This document shows positions 47,680 through 56,398 of a stretch of 64,000 nt of DNA, one piece after another. Position 1 is the stretch's first letter. Every line of letters begins with the position of its first letter. Origin of the DNA: Mariniradius saccharolyticus AK6 (GTDB taxonomy: Bacteria > Bacteroidota > Bacteroidia > Cytophagales > Cyclobacteriaceae); assembly GCF_000330725.2 (NCBI RefSeq), contig NZ_AMZY02000014.1, positions 186,001 through 250,000 on the forward strand, written 5' to 3'. Both the position numbers and the translations under genes were made by a program. The notes below the pieces were generated by a model, which had not been told where the DNA came from, searched no databases, and saw only the letters and a program-made list of their open reading frames with translations.

Positions 47680-49773
47680 CTAGGGCTTCAAATGCTTCTT
47701 CAAAAAATCCACAGTTGCCTGATTGACCAGGACCAGATTGGTAAACTTCATCCAATGGTGGCTATCGTCCGGAATCATCAGGTACTCGAACGGCATCTTC
47801 TTTTCCTCAAATCTCCTCACCAAATCGGTCGTCTGTGACACTTGGACATTGCGGTCGTCGTCACCATGGATAAACAGTACCGGTGACTTCCAAGAATCCA
47901 AATAGGCCAAGGGGGATGAAAACCAAGCCGTACGCACCGCTTTCTCAAAATCCGGCGCCTTCTCATAGCCTTCGGGCATTTCCAATCTCGTGCTCAGGTT
48001 GTGTACTCCATGAATATCTACGCCCACTTTGAACAAATCCGAATCCTTACCCAAAGCCAGGGCTGTCAAATACCCACCATAGGACCCACCATAAATTCCG
48101 ATTCTGGCAGAATCCACCTGCGCCAAGCCAGCCAAATACTCCCCGGCCGCCTTTACGTCCAGGTACTCCTCGGCGCCTTGCCAATAAGTCCTTGGTGCTT
48201 TGTGAAACTCATATCCATACCCAATTCCCAATCGAAAGTTGACAGCCAAAACCACAAAACCCATCTCCGCAAGGTATTGGTTGATCGCATAGGTATTGGA
48301 ATAATAATCCCCATAATGCCAGCCCAAGAGCATCTGCCGCTGCGGCCCTCCATGGACAAAAAGTACCGCAGGCTTTTTGGCAGGCCCTCCTTCCTTCTCG
48401 AAAAGCTGTCCATGGATTTCCATGCCGTCCGATGAGGTGAAAACCACCTGTTTTGGCTTTACCAAGAATGCGCTTGGAAAATCACTCGGCAACAATTCCT
48501 TTCCAATCAATTTGGGAGTCCTGGTTTTCAAATCCAGCAGTGTAGGCATCAAGGGCCGTTGATGGTCCGCCGACAAATAGGCCAAGGTACCCAAATCGGA
48601 AAGCACCACAGGGATCGCTTCAATGCCCTCACCCGCTGTGACCATACTCATCGATCCATCCAATATCGAAACCATCCCGATATGCCTGCGGTCGATATCT
48701 TCGGCCAGATTTCCGGTATTGGCTGAGAAAACCAGAGACTTGCCATCGGGCGACAATTGGATATGCTCTACCATAAAGTTCCCCTTGGTCAGTTGGCGCG
48801 ACGGGCCTACCTCCGCATCCATGGCATACAGATGGGGCCATCCATCCTCGTAGGACAAATACACAATCTTGTTATCAGCGGCCCAGTGGAGATTGAATCC
48901 CCCATGGGTGGTAGGCACCGAACCACGCAGGGTCTCCGGTGATTTCCATCTTTTACTTCCGACTCCGGATTGCACATCCGCCACCCAGATTTCCCAAGGG
49001 CTGTGTCTTTGTACCAACAGCGGAAGTTCTTCCCCTTTTCCACCCGGCAACCTCACAAATGCCAAACGATTGCCTTCAGGCGACCACCTTGGACTCACAT
49101 CCCTGCTAAAGGAAGGACTGATCCATTTAATTTGACTCCCACCTTGGGTGAATACCCCAATGAGGGAATGTGTAGTGCGGTTCGCCACAAAAGCCAAAGA
49201 TTTCCCATCGGGTGACCATTGCAGCGAATGTGCACTTCCCTTTACCTCAAAAAGCTGCTGCGGACTCCCCCCTGCCAATGCCGCCGACCAGACTTGCCGA
49301 TTCTTGATAAATGTGATTGCCTGATTATCCGGTGAAATCACAGGCTCATCGCCCTCCCCAACGAGCTCCGGCTTTCCGGCCGGCAAGGAAATCTTCCAAA
49401 TCTGCACCTTGGGCATCATCAATTCCTGTGAAGGATTGATCCCGATGTTGTAGTCCCAATTGCTGCCATGTTCGCCTCCCTGTACGAAAACAAGCCATTT
49501 TCCATCGGGGCTGAATTGCATGCTGCTGATCTCCTGACCGTCGTCATTGCCAAAAGCAGTGAGCCTTTTGGCTGAGAAATCAGGTCCCTGTGCCAGATAG
49601 ATATTCCTTATCCCCTTTTCGTTCGCTGCCCAGGCCACAGCTTGATTTGTCGGCGAGGCAATCAACTCGGTTGGAAATGGATAAGAAGATATCTGCTCCA
49701 TGGTAAAGGACTGAGCATGGACTGATCGGGAAATCACGAGGGATAGGAAGCAAACAAGCAGCAATCTGGTCAT
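47680..49773 (-). CDS. S9-family peptidase, DPP4/TolB-propeller type
   Basis: A 697-residue exported serine peptidase. A signal peptide ends at VHAQS. The N-terminal half has repeated TolB/WD-like segments (FSPDGKWLVF, WSPDGKSLAF, LSPDGKSLVF), forming a beta-propeller. The C-terminal catalytic domain has Ser564 in GGSYGGY, with Asp in HGDDDRNVQ and His in DDSHHWM. The family includes dipeptidyl and acylaminoacyl peptidases. It is the second S9 peptidase in the window but of a different subfamily. Confidence 0.92.
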   Translation of the reverse strand: MTRLLLVCFLSLVISRSVHAQSFTMEQISSYPFPTELIASPTNQAVAWAANEKGIRNIYLAQGPDFSAKRLTAFGNDDGQEISSMQFSPDGKWLVFVQGGEHGSNWDYNIGINPSQELMMPKVQIWKISLPAGKPELVGEGDEPVISPDNQAITFIKNRQVWSAALAGGSPQQLFEVKGSAHSLQWSPDGKSLAFVANRTTHSLIGVFTQGGSQIKWISPSFSRDVSPRWSPEGNRLAFVRLPGGKGEELPLLVQRHSPWEIWVADVQSGVGSKRWKSPETLRGSVPTTHGGFNLHWAADNKIVYLSYEDGWPHLYAMDAEVGPSRQLTKGNFMVEHIQLSPDGKSLVFSANTGNLAEDIDRRHIGMVSILDGSMSMVTAGEGIEAIPVVLSDLGTLAYLSADHQRPLMPTLLDLKTRTPKLIGKELLPSDFPSAFLVKPKQVVFTSSDGMEIHGQLFEKEGGPAKKPAVLFVHGGPQRQMLLGWHYGDYYSNTYAINQYLAEMGFVVLAVNFRLGIGYGYEFHKAPRTYWQGAEEYLDVKAAGEYLAGLAQVDSARIGIYGGSYGGYLTALALGKDSDLFKVGVDIHGVHNLSTRLEMPEGYEKAPDFEKAVRTAWFSSPLAYLDSWKSPVLFIHGDDDRNVQVSQTTDLVRRFEEKKMPFEYLMIPDDSHHWMKFTNLVLVNQATVDFLKKHLKP

Positions 49774-49815
49774 GGCATTCTAGGTTGTTCAGTACAATTT
49801 ATGGAAATCCAAGGC

Positions 49816-49845
49816 AAAAAAAAACCGGAGCCATTGCCCCGGATT
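49816..49845 (-). terminator. intrinsic terminator after small barrel gene
   Basis: CCGGGGC pairs with GCTCCGG, with one mismatch, on the minus strand, and is followed by nine T residues. It lies 23 bases past the stop at 49868. Confidence 0.7.
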
Positions 49846-49867
49846 TACACAACAAATTCCCAACCAA

Positions 49868-50419
49868 TTAGGGCTGCGGCTTTCTTCCCGAGAGTGGGAA
49901 ATTAAATCCCACAAACAACTGCACAGGCCAAGGTTCGGTCAAATCAGTAATATTGGGGTTGTTTTTGATATCGTCAAAGGAATCCTTGTATTCCTGCGAA
50001 CGAGCAGGAACCAACAGTCCAAAATCCCAAAAAGCCCCCTGATATCCTGCGGAATTGACACGAATGCCCAAACCACCAGTTACACCCCTGAAGGAATCAT
50101 CCAAATTCTGTGCGCCTTGGATCTTGATAACTGCGTTATACCCATACATGCCGGTTAGGAAAAACTCCGTCTTCTTCTTGCTTGGGAAAATGTATTGGGC
50201 TCCAAAGTTGGTACCCAAACCGACCAGGTTGTAGCCAAATCCAGCAAATAGAGCAAGTTGGTTGGCAGGATTAAAGCTGAATTTACCCCCAAATCCACCA
50301 TACGGCAGTCCTATCCCAACACCCAAGGCTACATTTCCTTTGGTCGAACCAAGGTTTTGTCCCTTTGACAGGAAGGGAACACTACAAACAATTAGGGCAA
50401 TTAATAGAAATTTTCTCAT
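49868..50419 (-). CDS. small outer membrane beta-barrel protein
   Basis: A 183-residue exported protein with a signal peptide ending FLSKGQ. The mature part has about eight amphipathic strands (NVALGVGIGLPYGGFGGKF, LALFAGFGYNLVGLGTNFGAQY) typical of an eight-stranded barrel such as OmpA-like or OmpW-like proteins. No specific ligand or partner is evident. It is transcribed alone, between the DPP4-like peptidase and the pyrophosphatase. Confidence 0.78.
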   Translation of the reverse strand: MRKFLLIALIVCSVPFLSKGQNLGSTKGNVALGVGIGLPYGGFGGKFSFNPANQLALFAGFGYNLVGLGTNFGAQYIFPSKKKTEFFLTGMYGYNAVIKIQGAQNLDDSFRGVTGGLGIRVNSAGYQGAFWDFGLLVPARSQEYKDSFDDIKNNPNITDLTEPWPVQLFVGFNFPLSGRKPQP

Positions 50420-50508
50420 GAAATTTACTTTTTTGAGTTATGTAGCGATCAAGTTAGTCTAAAAAGTCAAGCATCTGACGAAATCACACTGAAAAATATC
50501 TGAGCATT

Positions 50509-50546
50509 AAAAAAGCCACCCAAATTGCTTCAGGTGGCTTTTTTTT
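50509..50546. terminator. intrinsic terminator of hppA
   Basis: AAAAAAGCCACC (50509-50520) pairs with GGTGGCTTTTTT (50533-50544) around a 12-base loop, with T-runs on both strands. It lies just past the hppA stop. Confidence 0.85.
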
Positions 50547-50561
50547 GGTTTTTTCAACCAA

Positions 50562-52784
50562 TTATTTATTCACAGTCACAGTGACTTTTTCGACTTTCTT
50601 ACCGTCTTCGTAGGTAACTTCTTTCTTAATGTCGACATTCTCCTTGGAAGCATGGGTATGTGACCCACCATCGGAAATATGCGGCGCAATGATCAATGCC
50701 ACAATCGAAGTCAATTTGATCAAGATGTTCATGGATGGGCCGGAAGTGTCTTTAAATGGATCACCAACTGTATCACCCGTCACGGAAGCCTTGTGGGCAT
50801 CGGAACCTTTGAACTCCATTTTGCCGTTGATTTCCACGCCTTTTTCGAAGGATTTCTTCGCATTGTCCCAAGCACCACCGGCATTGTTTTGGAAAATACC
50901 CATCAACACGCCTGACACGGTAATACCGGCCAACAAACCACCCAATACCTCAGGGCCAAAGGCAAAGCCTACGATCATTGGCGCCAAAAGCGCAATTGCA
51001 CCCGGCATCACCATCTCGCGGATGGAAGCTTTGGTGGAGATCTCTACGCACTTCTCATACTCAGGCTTGGCCTTGTATTCCATGATGCCCGGAATCTCGC
51101 GGAACTGCCTTCTTACCTCATTCACCATGTCCATAGCTGCACGGCCTACCGCCGCAATCGCCAAAGAAGAGAAGATAAACGGAATCATCGCACCGACAAA
51201 CAAGCCAGCCAATACATCCGCTTTATAAATATCGATCGAGTTGATCCCCGCCAAGCCAACATAAGCAGCAAACAAAGCCAAAGCGGTCAAAGCTGCAGAA
51301 GCAATCGCAAAGCCCTTTCCTGTCGCAGCAGTGGTGTTACCCACGGCATCCAAAATATCCGTTCTTTCACGGACTTCTTTTGGCAAACCAGACATCTCAG
51401 CGATACCACCGGCATTGTCGGCAATAGGTCCAAAAGCATCAATCGCCAACTGCATCGCAGTCGTCGCCATCATACCTGCAGCAGCAATAGCGACACCATA
51501 AAGGCCCGCGGCCAAGAAGGAACCATAAATACCGGCAGCCAAGACCAGAATCGGAATCACGGTGGACTCCATACCGATCGACAAGCCACCGATGATATTG
51601 GTCGCATGGCCAGTAGAAGACTGCTTGATGATGGAATTAACGGGACGTTTGCCCATGGCTGTGTAATACTCAGTCACAGCACTCATCAAAGCACCCACGA
51701 TCAAACCGATCACCACGGCACCGAATACACCCATTTTGGTAAAGGCAATGGAACCACCTCTTGAAAGCACCAATTCGCCTTCAGGTAGCATGTAGTCAAT
51801 CAAAAAGTAGGAAGCGCCTACGGTCAAAAGGATGGAAATCCAGTTTCCTTTGTTGAGGGCAGCCTGCACACTGTCAGTATCTTTGCTGATTTTCACAAAG
51901 AATGTCGAAATGATGGAAAAGAGCAAGCCCATTCCAGCAATCACCAAAGGCAACAATACGGGAGCAATCCCGCCAAAATTATCATTGGACACGATCTCAC
52001 GGCCCAAAACCATGGAAGCCAAAATCGTCGCTACATAAGAACCAAACAAGTCAGCACCCATACCAGCCACGTCACCTACGTTGTCGCCCACGTTGTCAGC
52101 GATTGTCGCAGGGTTTCTGACGTCGTCTTCAGGAATACCTGCTTCCACTTTACCCACCAAGTCAGCACCTACGTCGGCAGCCTTGGTATAGATACCGCCA
52201 CCCACACGGGCAAACAAAGCGATGGACTCAGCACCAAGCGAGAAACCCGCCAATACTTCCAAGGCAGTCGCCATGGCTGCACCATTGACATCACCACCTG
52301 TGGAGACTACAAATACATTATAAAACACAATAAAAAGCGAGCCCATCCCGAGTACAGCCAAACCAGCAACACCAATACCCATCACGGAACCTCCAGTAAA
52401 GGAAACGTTCAAGGCATCTTTCAAGGATGTTTTCGCGGCTTGGGTGGTACGCACGTTGGCTTTGGTGGCAATGTTCATTCCCAAATAGCCTGCGAATGCG
52501 GAAAGAACCGCACCGATCACAAAAGATACTGCAATCACAGGGGAGGAATGCTCCACAAGTGTGCCCGACCAGGCCAACAAAATTGCGGCGATTACCACAA
52601 AATAGGCGAGAATCTTCCATTCTGCCCTTAAAAATGCCATGGCGCCTTTGGCAATATGACCTGCCAGTTCAGACATGTTGCTGTCGCCGGCGTCCTGTTT
52701 GGTTACCCAGGCAGATTTGACCGCCATCACGATCAAACCGATAATCCCCATCAAAGGGACCACATATACAAATGATTGTTCCAT
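50562..52784 (-). CDS. hppA: membrane-bound ion-pumping pyrophosphatase, K+-dependent type
   Basis: A 740-residue pump with about 16 membrane helices that couples pyrophosphate hydrolysis to ion export. The signature DVGADLVGKVEAGIPEDD and the downstream NVGDNVGDVAGMGADLFGSY bind Mg-pyrophosphate. The stretch GNTTAATGKGFAI has Ala at the position that is Lys in K+-independent enzymes, predicting K+ dependence. Whether it pumps Na+, H+ or both cannot be settled by eye. A good Bacteroidota promoter lies 39 bases upstream. Confidence 0.96.
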   Translation of the reverse strand: MEQSFVYVVPLMGIIGLIVMAVKSAWVTKQDAGDSNMSELAGHIAKGAMAFLRAEWKILAYFVVIAAILLAWSGTLVEHSSPVIAVSFVIGAVLSAFAGYLGMNIATKANVRTTQAAKTSLKDALNVSFTGGSVMGIGVAGLAVLGMGSLFIVFYNVFVVSTGGDVNGAAMATALEVLAGFSLGAESIALFARVGGGIYTKAADVGADLVGKVEAGIPEDDVRNPATIADNVGDNVGDVAGMGADLFGSYVATILASMVLGREIVSNDNFGGIAPVLLPLVIAGMGLLFSIISTFFVKISKDTDSVQAALNKGNWISILLTVGASYFLIDYMLPEGELVLSRGGSIAFTKMGVFGAVVIGLIVGALMSAVTEYYTAMGKRPVNSIIKQSSTGHATNIIGGLSIGMESTVIPILVLAAGIYGSFLAAGLYGVAIAAAGMMATTAMQLAIDAFGPIADNAGGIAEMSGLPKEVRERTDILDAVGNTTAATGKGFAIASAALTALALFAAYVGLAGINSIDIYKADVLAGLFVGAMIPFIFSSLAIAAVGRAAMDMVNEVRRQFREIPGIMEYKAKPEYEKCVEISTKASIREMVMPGAIALLAPMIVGFAFGPEVLGGLLAGITVSGVLMGIFQNNAGGAWDNAKKSFEKGVEINGKMEFKGSDAHKASVTGDTVGDPFKDTSGPSMNILIKLTSIVALIIAPHISDGGSHTHASKENVDIKKEVTYEDGKKVEKVTVTVNK

Positions 52785-52822
52785 AAACTATTTTGAGTTT
52801 ACCCTGATTTTTTTAATCCGAC

Positions 52823-52853
52823 AAAGATATTAACATTCATGTACCCTGCAAGG
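52823..52853 (-). promoter_or_regulatory. Bacteroidota-type promoter of hppA
   Basis: On the minus strand CTTG (52853-52850) and TATCTTTG (52830-52823) are separated by exactly 19 bases; the -7 box is a perfect TAnnTTTG. It lies about 39 bases before the hppA ATG. Confidence 0.65.
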
Positions 52854-52895
52854 CCGGAAAAAATCAAATAAACCTGAAAAATTGGGGGAGAATTG

Positions 52896-52920
52896 GTACT
52901 TAGTACCAAAAACCAAGTAC
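52896..52920. repeat. degenerate GTACnnn array
   Basis: GTAC occurs at 52896, 52903 and 52917, positions that keep a seven-base phase with one missing unit. It lies just upstream of the hppA promoter. Confidence 0.6.
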
Positions 52921-53137
52921 AAAGTTTGCAACAGCCAGGAAAATTGGTGCCCCGGAAGCCCTCGACCTCCAATCCCGATGCTGCTTTCCGGAATCATGGA
53001 TTTTCCCGGAAGGCATTTTTAGACCGACCCGAAACTCAGATGGAGACAATCCCCCAACCCCAAAGTCCAGCCAACGGCAGGCAGGGGTTGAACTGCGCCA
53101 CAAAAAACCAACACCACATTTGCACTCCCCCTACTTC

Positions 53138-53247
53138 GTACATCGTACTTGGTACATTGTACTACTCCTTTACTTCCTTACTTCCTACCTCGTACTTCGT
53201 ACATCGTACTTGGTACATCGTACTTGGTACATTGTACTTCGTACTTA
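53138..53247. repeat. GTACnnn tandem heptamer array, about 12 units
   Basis: GTAC starts at 53138, 53145, 53152 and 53159, then again at 53192, 53199, 53206, 53213, 53220, 53227, 53234 and 53241, each seven bases apart. The three spacer bases are mostly ATC, TTG, ATT or TTC. Between the two blocks lies a degraded TTACTTC run. The last spacer triplet, at 53245-53247, is the stop codon of the FAD oxidoreductase gene. Confidence 0.9.
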
Positions 53248-56196
53248 CTTCCCTTCCAACGCCTCCCACAGTATCTCCACCGGATGCAATGCCTTCCGGC
53301 CCGTCCCATCCGCAATCTGATGCCTGCAAGAAGTCCCCGGTGCTGCAATCACGGTATCGGCATCCGCTTTTCTCACGGCCGGAAACAAGACCAATTCGCC
53401 CACCTGCTGCGAGACTTCAAAATGCTCCGCCTCGTATCCGAAGCTTCCTGCCATGCCACAGCAACCGCTTGGAATGGTTTCCACGGTATAATTGGCAGGG
53501 AGGGAAAGGATCTTTTGCGTCCAAGACAGAGATGAAAGTGCCTTTTGGTGGCAATGTCCATGGAGCTTGATCTTCTTGGCATCGGTGTTGAAAGATTCAG
53601 GTTTGATATTGCCAGCGGCGACTTCCTTACCCAAAAACTCATCTATCAGCTGCACATGGAATTTCAATTTTTTCGCTGCAGCTACCAATTCCGGACCGAC
53701 AATCCGTGGATACTCGTCCCTGAAACTCAGAATTGCCGAGGGTTCCAAACCAACCAATGGGGTATTGCCATCGATCAGTTTTTCAAAAATCCGCACATTC
53801 GCTTCGGCATGTTTCTTGGCTTTGATCAAAAGCCCCTTGGAAAGGGCAGACCGACCACTTTCCTCGTGATCCACGACCTTCACTTCATAGCCCAATTTCT
53901 TCAAAAGGGATATGGCCTTGATGCCGATCTGCGTATCGTTGTGGTTGGTAAACTCGTCCACGAAGAAATATACCGACTTGATGACCTTTGCGGCACCCGG
54001 TAAGGCCGCATACTGATGCCTGTACCATTTCCTCAAACTGACAGGACTGATTTCCGGGAGTTGACGCTGGGGAGCCACGTTCAAAACCTTCTTCATCAAG
54101 CCCCCTGTTAGCGGATTGCCCAAAAAGAAATTGGCAATCGCAGGCACCTTGGAACCCAGCTCATTCAATTCGTTGATATATGCGAATGCCTTGGAGCGCA
54201 ATGGCACCCCATGGGTTTTCTGGTATTGGAACAAAAACTCGGCCTTCATGCTGGCCATGTCCACATTGGAAGGACATTCGGCGGTACAGCCTTTGCAACT
54301 TAGGCAAAGGTCCAATGCCTCCTTGATTTCGGGATGGTCAAAGGCATTTTCCTTTTTATCCAAGGTCAAAAATTCCCTGAGGGTATTGGCACGGCCACGT
54401 ACTGTATCCCGTTCGTTGCGGGTGGCCATGTAGGACGGACACATCGTGCCCCCCGAGCCCGGCAGCTTGCGACAATCCCCCGAACCGTTGCACTTTTCGG
54501 CCAAGCGCAGGATGCCACCCACGCCTGAGAAATCCAGAACCGTCTCAGGCTCGGGCGTTTTCATTCCGGGCTCATAGCGCAGAAACTGGTTCATGGGCGC
54601 AGTATCTACAATTTTCCCGGGGTTGAAAATATTATCCGGATCCCAGGTGTATTTGATCCTGCGGAAAAGTTGGTAATTTTTCTCGCCCACCATGATGGGG
54701 ATAAAGGGCGCACGGACCCTGCCGTCCCCATGTTCACCACTTAGCGAGCCGTTGTATTTTTTCACCAACTTGGCGGAGGCTTCCGATATCTTGAAGAATT
54801 CCTCCACGTCGGCAGCTTTTTTCAGGTCCAAGATTGGACGGATATGGATCTCCCCGGCACCGGCATGGGCATAGTGCACGACCTGCTCCTGCCCAAATCC
54901 CTTCAGCGTCTCATCCAACTCATCGATATAATCGGCCAAATCCGCAATATCCACCGCCGTATCCTCAATACAGGCCACCGCCTTGGGGTCTCCGGGGATA
55001 TTGCCCAAAAGTCCCAATCCTGCTGCCCGCAAAGCCCAAGCCGAAGCCGTCTTGTCCGGACCAATGATTGGATAGGCATACCCATAGCCGCCTGCTTTCA
55101 GGTCAGCAATCAAGGCCTCCCCCTTGGCCATGGCTTCCTCCAAGGTCTTTCCACGAAATTCAATCATCAACAATGCCGCAGGATCCCCTTCGACGAAATA
55201 TCGGTTCTTCGAATACTCGATGCTCTCTTTGGTACAGTCGAGGATAATCTTGTCCATCAGTTCGACGGCAGTCGCCGGGTGCTTCATGGCAACTTGGGCA
55301 GACTTCATGCTTTGGTGGATGCTTTCAAAATGAGCGGCCACCACAATCTCCACCGGATCGGGAAGCGGGTCGAGCGCGATTTTGATCTCGGTGGTGAAAG
55401 CCAAAGTCCCCTCCGAACCGGCCAACAACTTGCAGAAGTTGAACTTCTCGGCTCCTTCAAAAATTTCCGCCTTCAGCAGTTCGTCCACGGCATAGCCTGT
55501 ATTGCGGCGGTGGATGGATTTCTTCGGAAACTGCGCATGGATTTCTTCCCGCACTTCGGGATCGCCAAGCTCGGTAAGTATCTGCCGATAGATTTCACCT
55601 TCCCGGTCGTTTTGTCCACACTTTTTGTCAAAATCCTCCTTGGAGATTTCGCCAAACACCACCTTCCTGCCATCACTCAAGATCGTGTCCAAGGAAATCA
55701 CCTTATCGCGGGTGACTCCATAGACAATCGAAGTAGTCCCAGAGGAATTGTTGCCGACCATGCCACCGATCATGGCCCGGTTGGCGGTAGATGTAATCGG
55801 GCTAAAAAACAGTCCGTGGGGCTTCAAAAAGCGGTTGAGTTCATCCCGCACCACGCCCGGCTGCACGCGCACCCAGCGTTCTTCCTTGTTGAATTCCAGA
55901 ATCTTGGTAAAATGTTTCGACACGTCCACCACAATGCCATTCCCTACACATTGGCCTGCCAGCGAAGTGCCCGCCGTCCGAGGAATCAGCGAGGTCTGAT
56001 TTGCTCTGGCAAAATCAATCAGGACAACAATGTCCTTCTCGGTTTTGGGAAAAGCCACAGCCAATGGAATCTCCCGGTACACCGAAGCATCCGTGGCATA
56101 GATGGCCTTGGTAAGGCGGTCAAATCTCAGCTCCCCCTCCAACTGCGAGGCGAGCTTCTCCAATAAAGGCAATAGGTTAGGTTTGGTCAAAGTCAT
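53245..56196 (-). CDS. FAD-binding oxidoreductase fused to Fe-S and CCG domains (D-lactate dehydrogenase/YdiJ-like)
   Basis: A 983-residue fused enzyme. The N-terminal FAD-binding domain has LIPRTAGTSLAGQCVGNGIV (about 51-70), followed by the FAD-oxidase C domain. Two cysteine-rich iron-sulfur clusters follow (CNGSGDCRKLPGSGGTMCPSY and LCLSCKGCTAECPSNVDM), and a CCG-type domain ends with SGCCGMAGSFGYEAEHFE. Such proteins, for example YdiJ, oxidise 2-hydroxy acids such as D-lactate or 2-hydroxyglutarate and pass electrons to a carrier. The true substrate is not certain. The stop lies inside a heptamer array. Confidence 0.9.
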   Translation of the reverse strand: MTLTKPNLLPLLEKLASQLEGELRFDRLTKAIYATDASVYREIPLAVAFPKTEKDIVVLIDFARANQTSLIPRTAGTSLAGQCVGNGIVVDVSKHFTKILEFNKEERWVRVQPGVVRDELNRFLKPHGLFFSPITSTANRAMIGGMVGNNSSGTTSIVYGVTRDKVISLDTILSDGRKVVFGEISKEDFDKKCGQNDREGEIYRQILTELGDPEVREEIHAQFPKKSIHRRNTGYAVDELLKAEIFEGAEKFNFCKLLAGSEGTLAFTTEIKIALDPLPDPVEIVVAAHFESIHQSMKSAQVAMKHPATAVELMDKIILDCTKESIEYSKNRYFVEGDPAALLMIEFRGKTLEEAMAKGEALIADLKAGGYGYAYPIIGPDKTASAWALRAAGLGLLGNIPGDPKAVACIEDTAVDIADLADYIDELDETLKGFGQEQVVHYAHAGAGEIHIRPILDLKKAADVEEFFKISEASAKLVKKYNGSLSGEHGDGRVRAPFIPIMVGEKNYQLFRRIKYTWDPDNIFNPGKIVDTAPMNQFLRYEPGMKTPEPETVLDFSGVGGILRLAEKCNGSGDCRKLPGSGGTMCPSYMATRNERDTVRGRANTLREFLTLDKKENAFDHPEIKEALDLCLSCKGCTAECPSNVDMASMKAEFLFQYQKTHGVPLRSKAFAYINELNELGSKVPAIANFFLGNPLTGGLMKKVLNVAPQRQLPEISPVSLRKWYRHQYAALPGAAKVIKSVYFFVDEFTNHNDTQIGIKAISLLKKLGYEVKVVDHEESGRSALSKGLLIKAKKHAEANVRIFEKLIDGNTPLVGLEPSAILSFRDEYPRIVGPELVAAAKKLKFHVQLIDEFLGKEVAAGNIKPESFNTDAKKIKLHGHCHQKALSSLSWTQKILSLPANYTVETIPSGCCGMAGSFGYEAEHFEVSQQVGELVLFPAVRKADADTVIAAPGTSCRHQIADGTGRKALHPVEILWEALEGK

Positions 56197-56255
56197 GGCT
56201 CAAAAATAGCGAATTGGAGGATTGGAAGATTGGATAACCCATGGAATTACAACCC

Positions 56256-56284
56256 CAGAAAAAAAGAAATCCGCCGAGGCGGAT
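56256..56284 (-). terminator. possible terminator after glycosyltransferase
   Basis: ATCCGC and GCGGAT (56269-56274 and 56279-56284) form a six-base stem with a CGAG loop, and a T-rich tract follows on the minus strand. It lies about 115 bases past the stop at 56399. Confidence 0.55.
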
Positions 56285-56329
56285 CGTGATTGCTTGGAAA
56301 AAAGTTTTAGCTTGATTGCTATATCTTGT

Positions 56330-56376
56330 TATCCGCGTTTATGCCAGTAATAGACTTACTGGCAGCTTCACGGATA
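56330..56376. repeat. nested inverted repeat
   Basis: TGCCAGTAA (56342-56350) and TTACTGGCA (56356-56364) form a perfect nine-base stem around TAGAC. Outside it, TATCCG (56330-56335) and CGGATA (56371-56376) are also complementary, each six bases from the inner stem. No T-run follows, so it is not a simple terminator. Confidence 0.75.
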
Positions 56377-56398
56377 TACATGTTACTATATACCTGCC

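Larger units (their letters stand above)
52785..53244. other. 460-base spacer with GTACnnn heptamers
   Basis: I see no credible gene here. It holds the hppA promoter (52823-52853), a short degenerate GTAC array (52896-52920), a stretch without recognised features (about 52925-53130), and a dense GTACnnn array that runs into the stop codon of the FAD oxidoreductase gene. Confidence 0.7.

Noticed and set aside
53138-53244. Possible CRISPR array
   Set aside because: Units are seven bases long with three-base spacers, far too short for CRISPR, and no cas genes are present.
52893-53570. 225-codon plus-strand frame across the GTAC array
   Set aside because: It reads through the tandem repeat and antisense to the oxidoreductase, giving low-complexity Tyr/Thr/Ser protein.
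54844-56166. Long open frame of 440 codons antisense to the FAD oxidoreductase
   Set aside because: It lies wholly inside a well-recognised gene; long antisense frames arise from codon bias, and its protein is rich in His and Arg without a fold.
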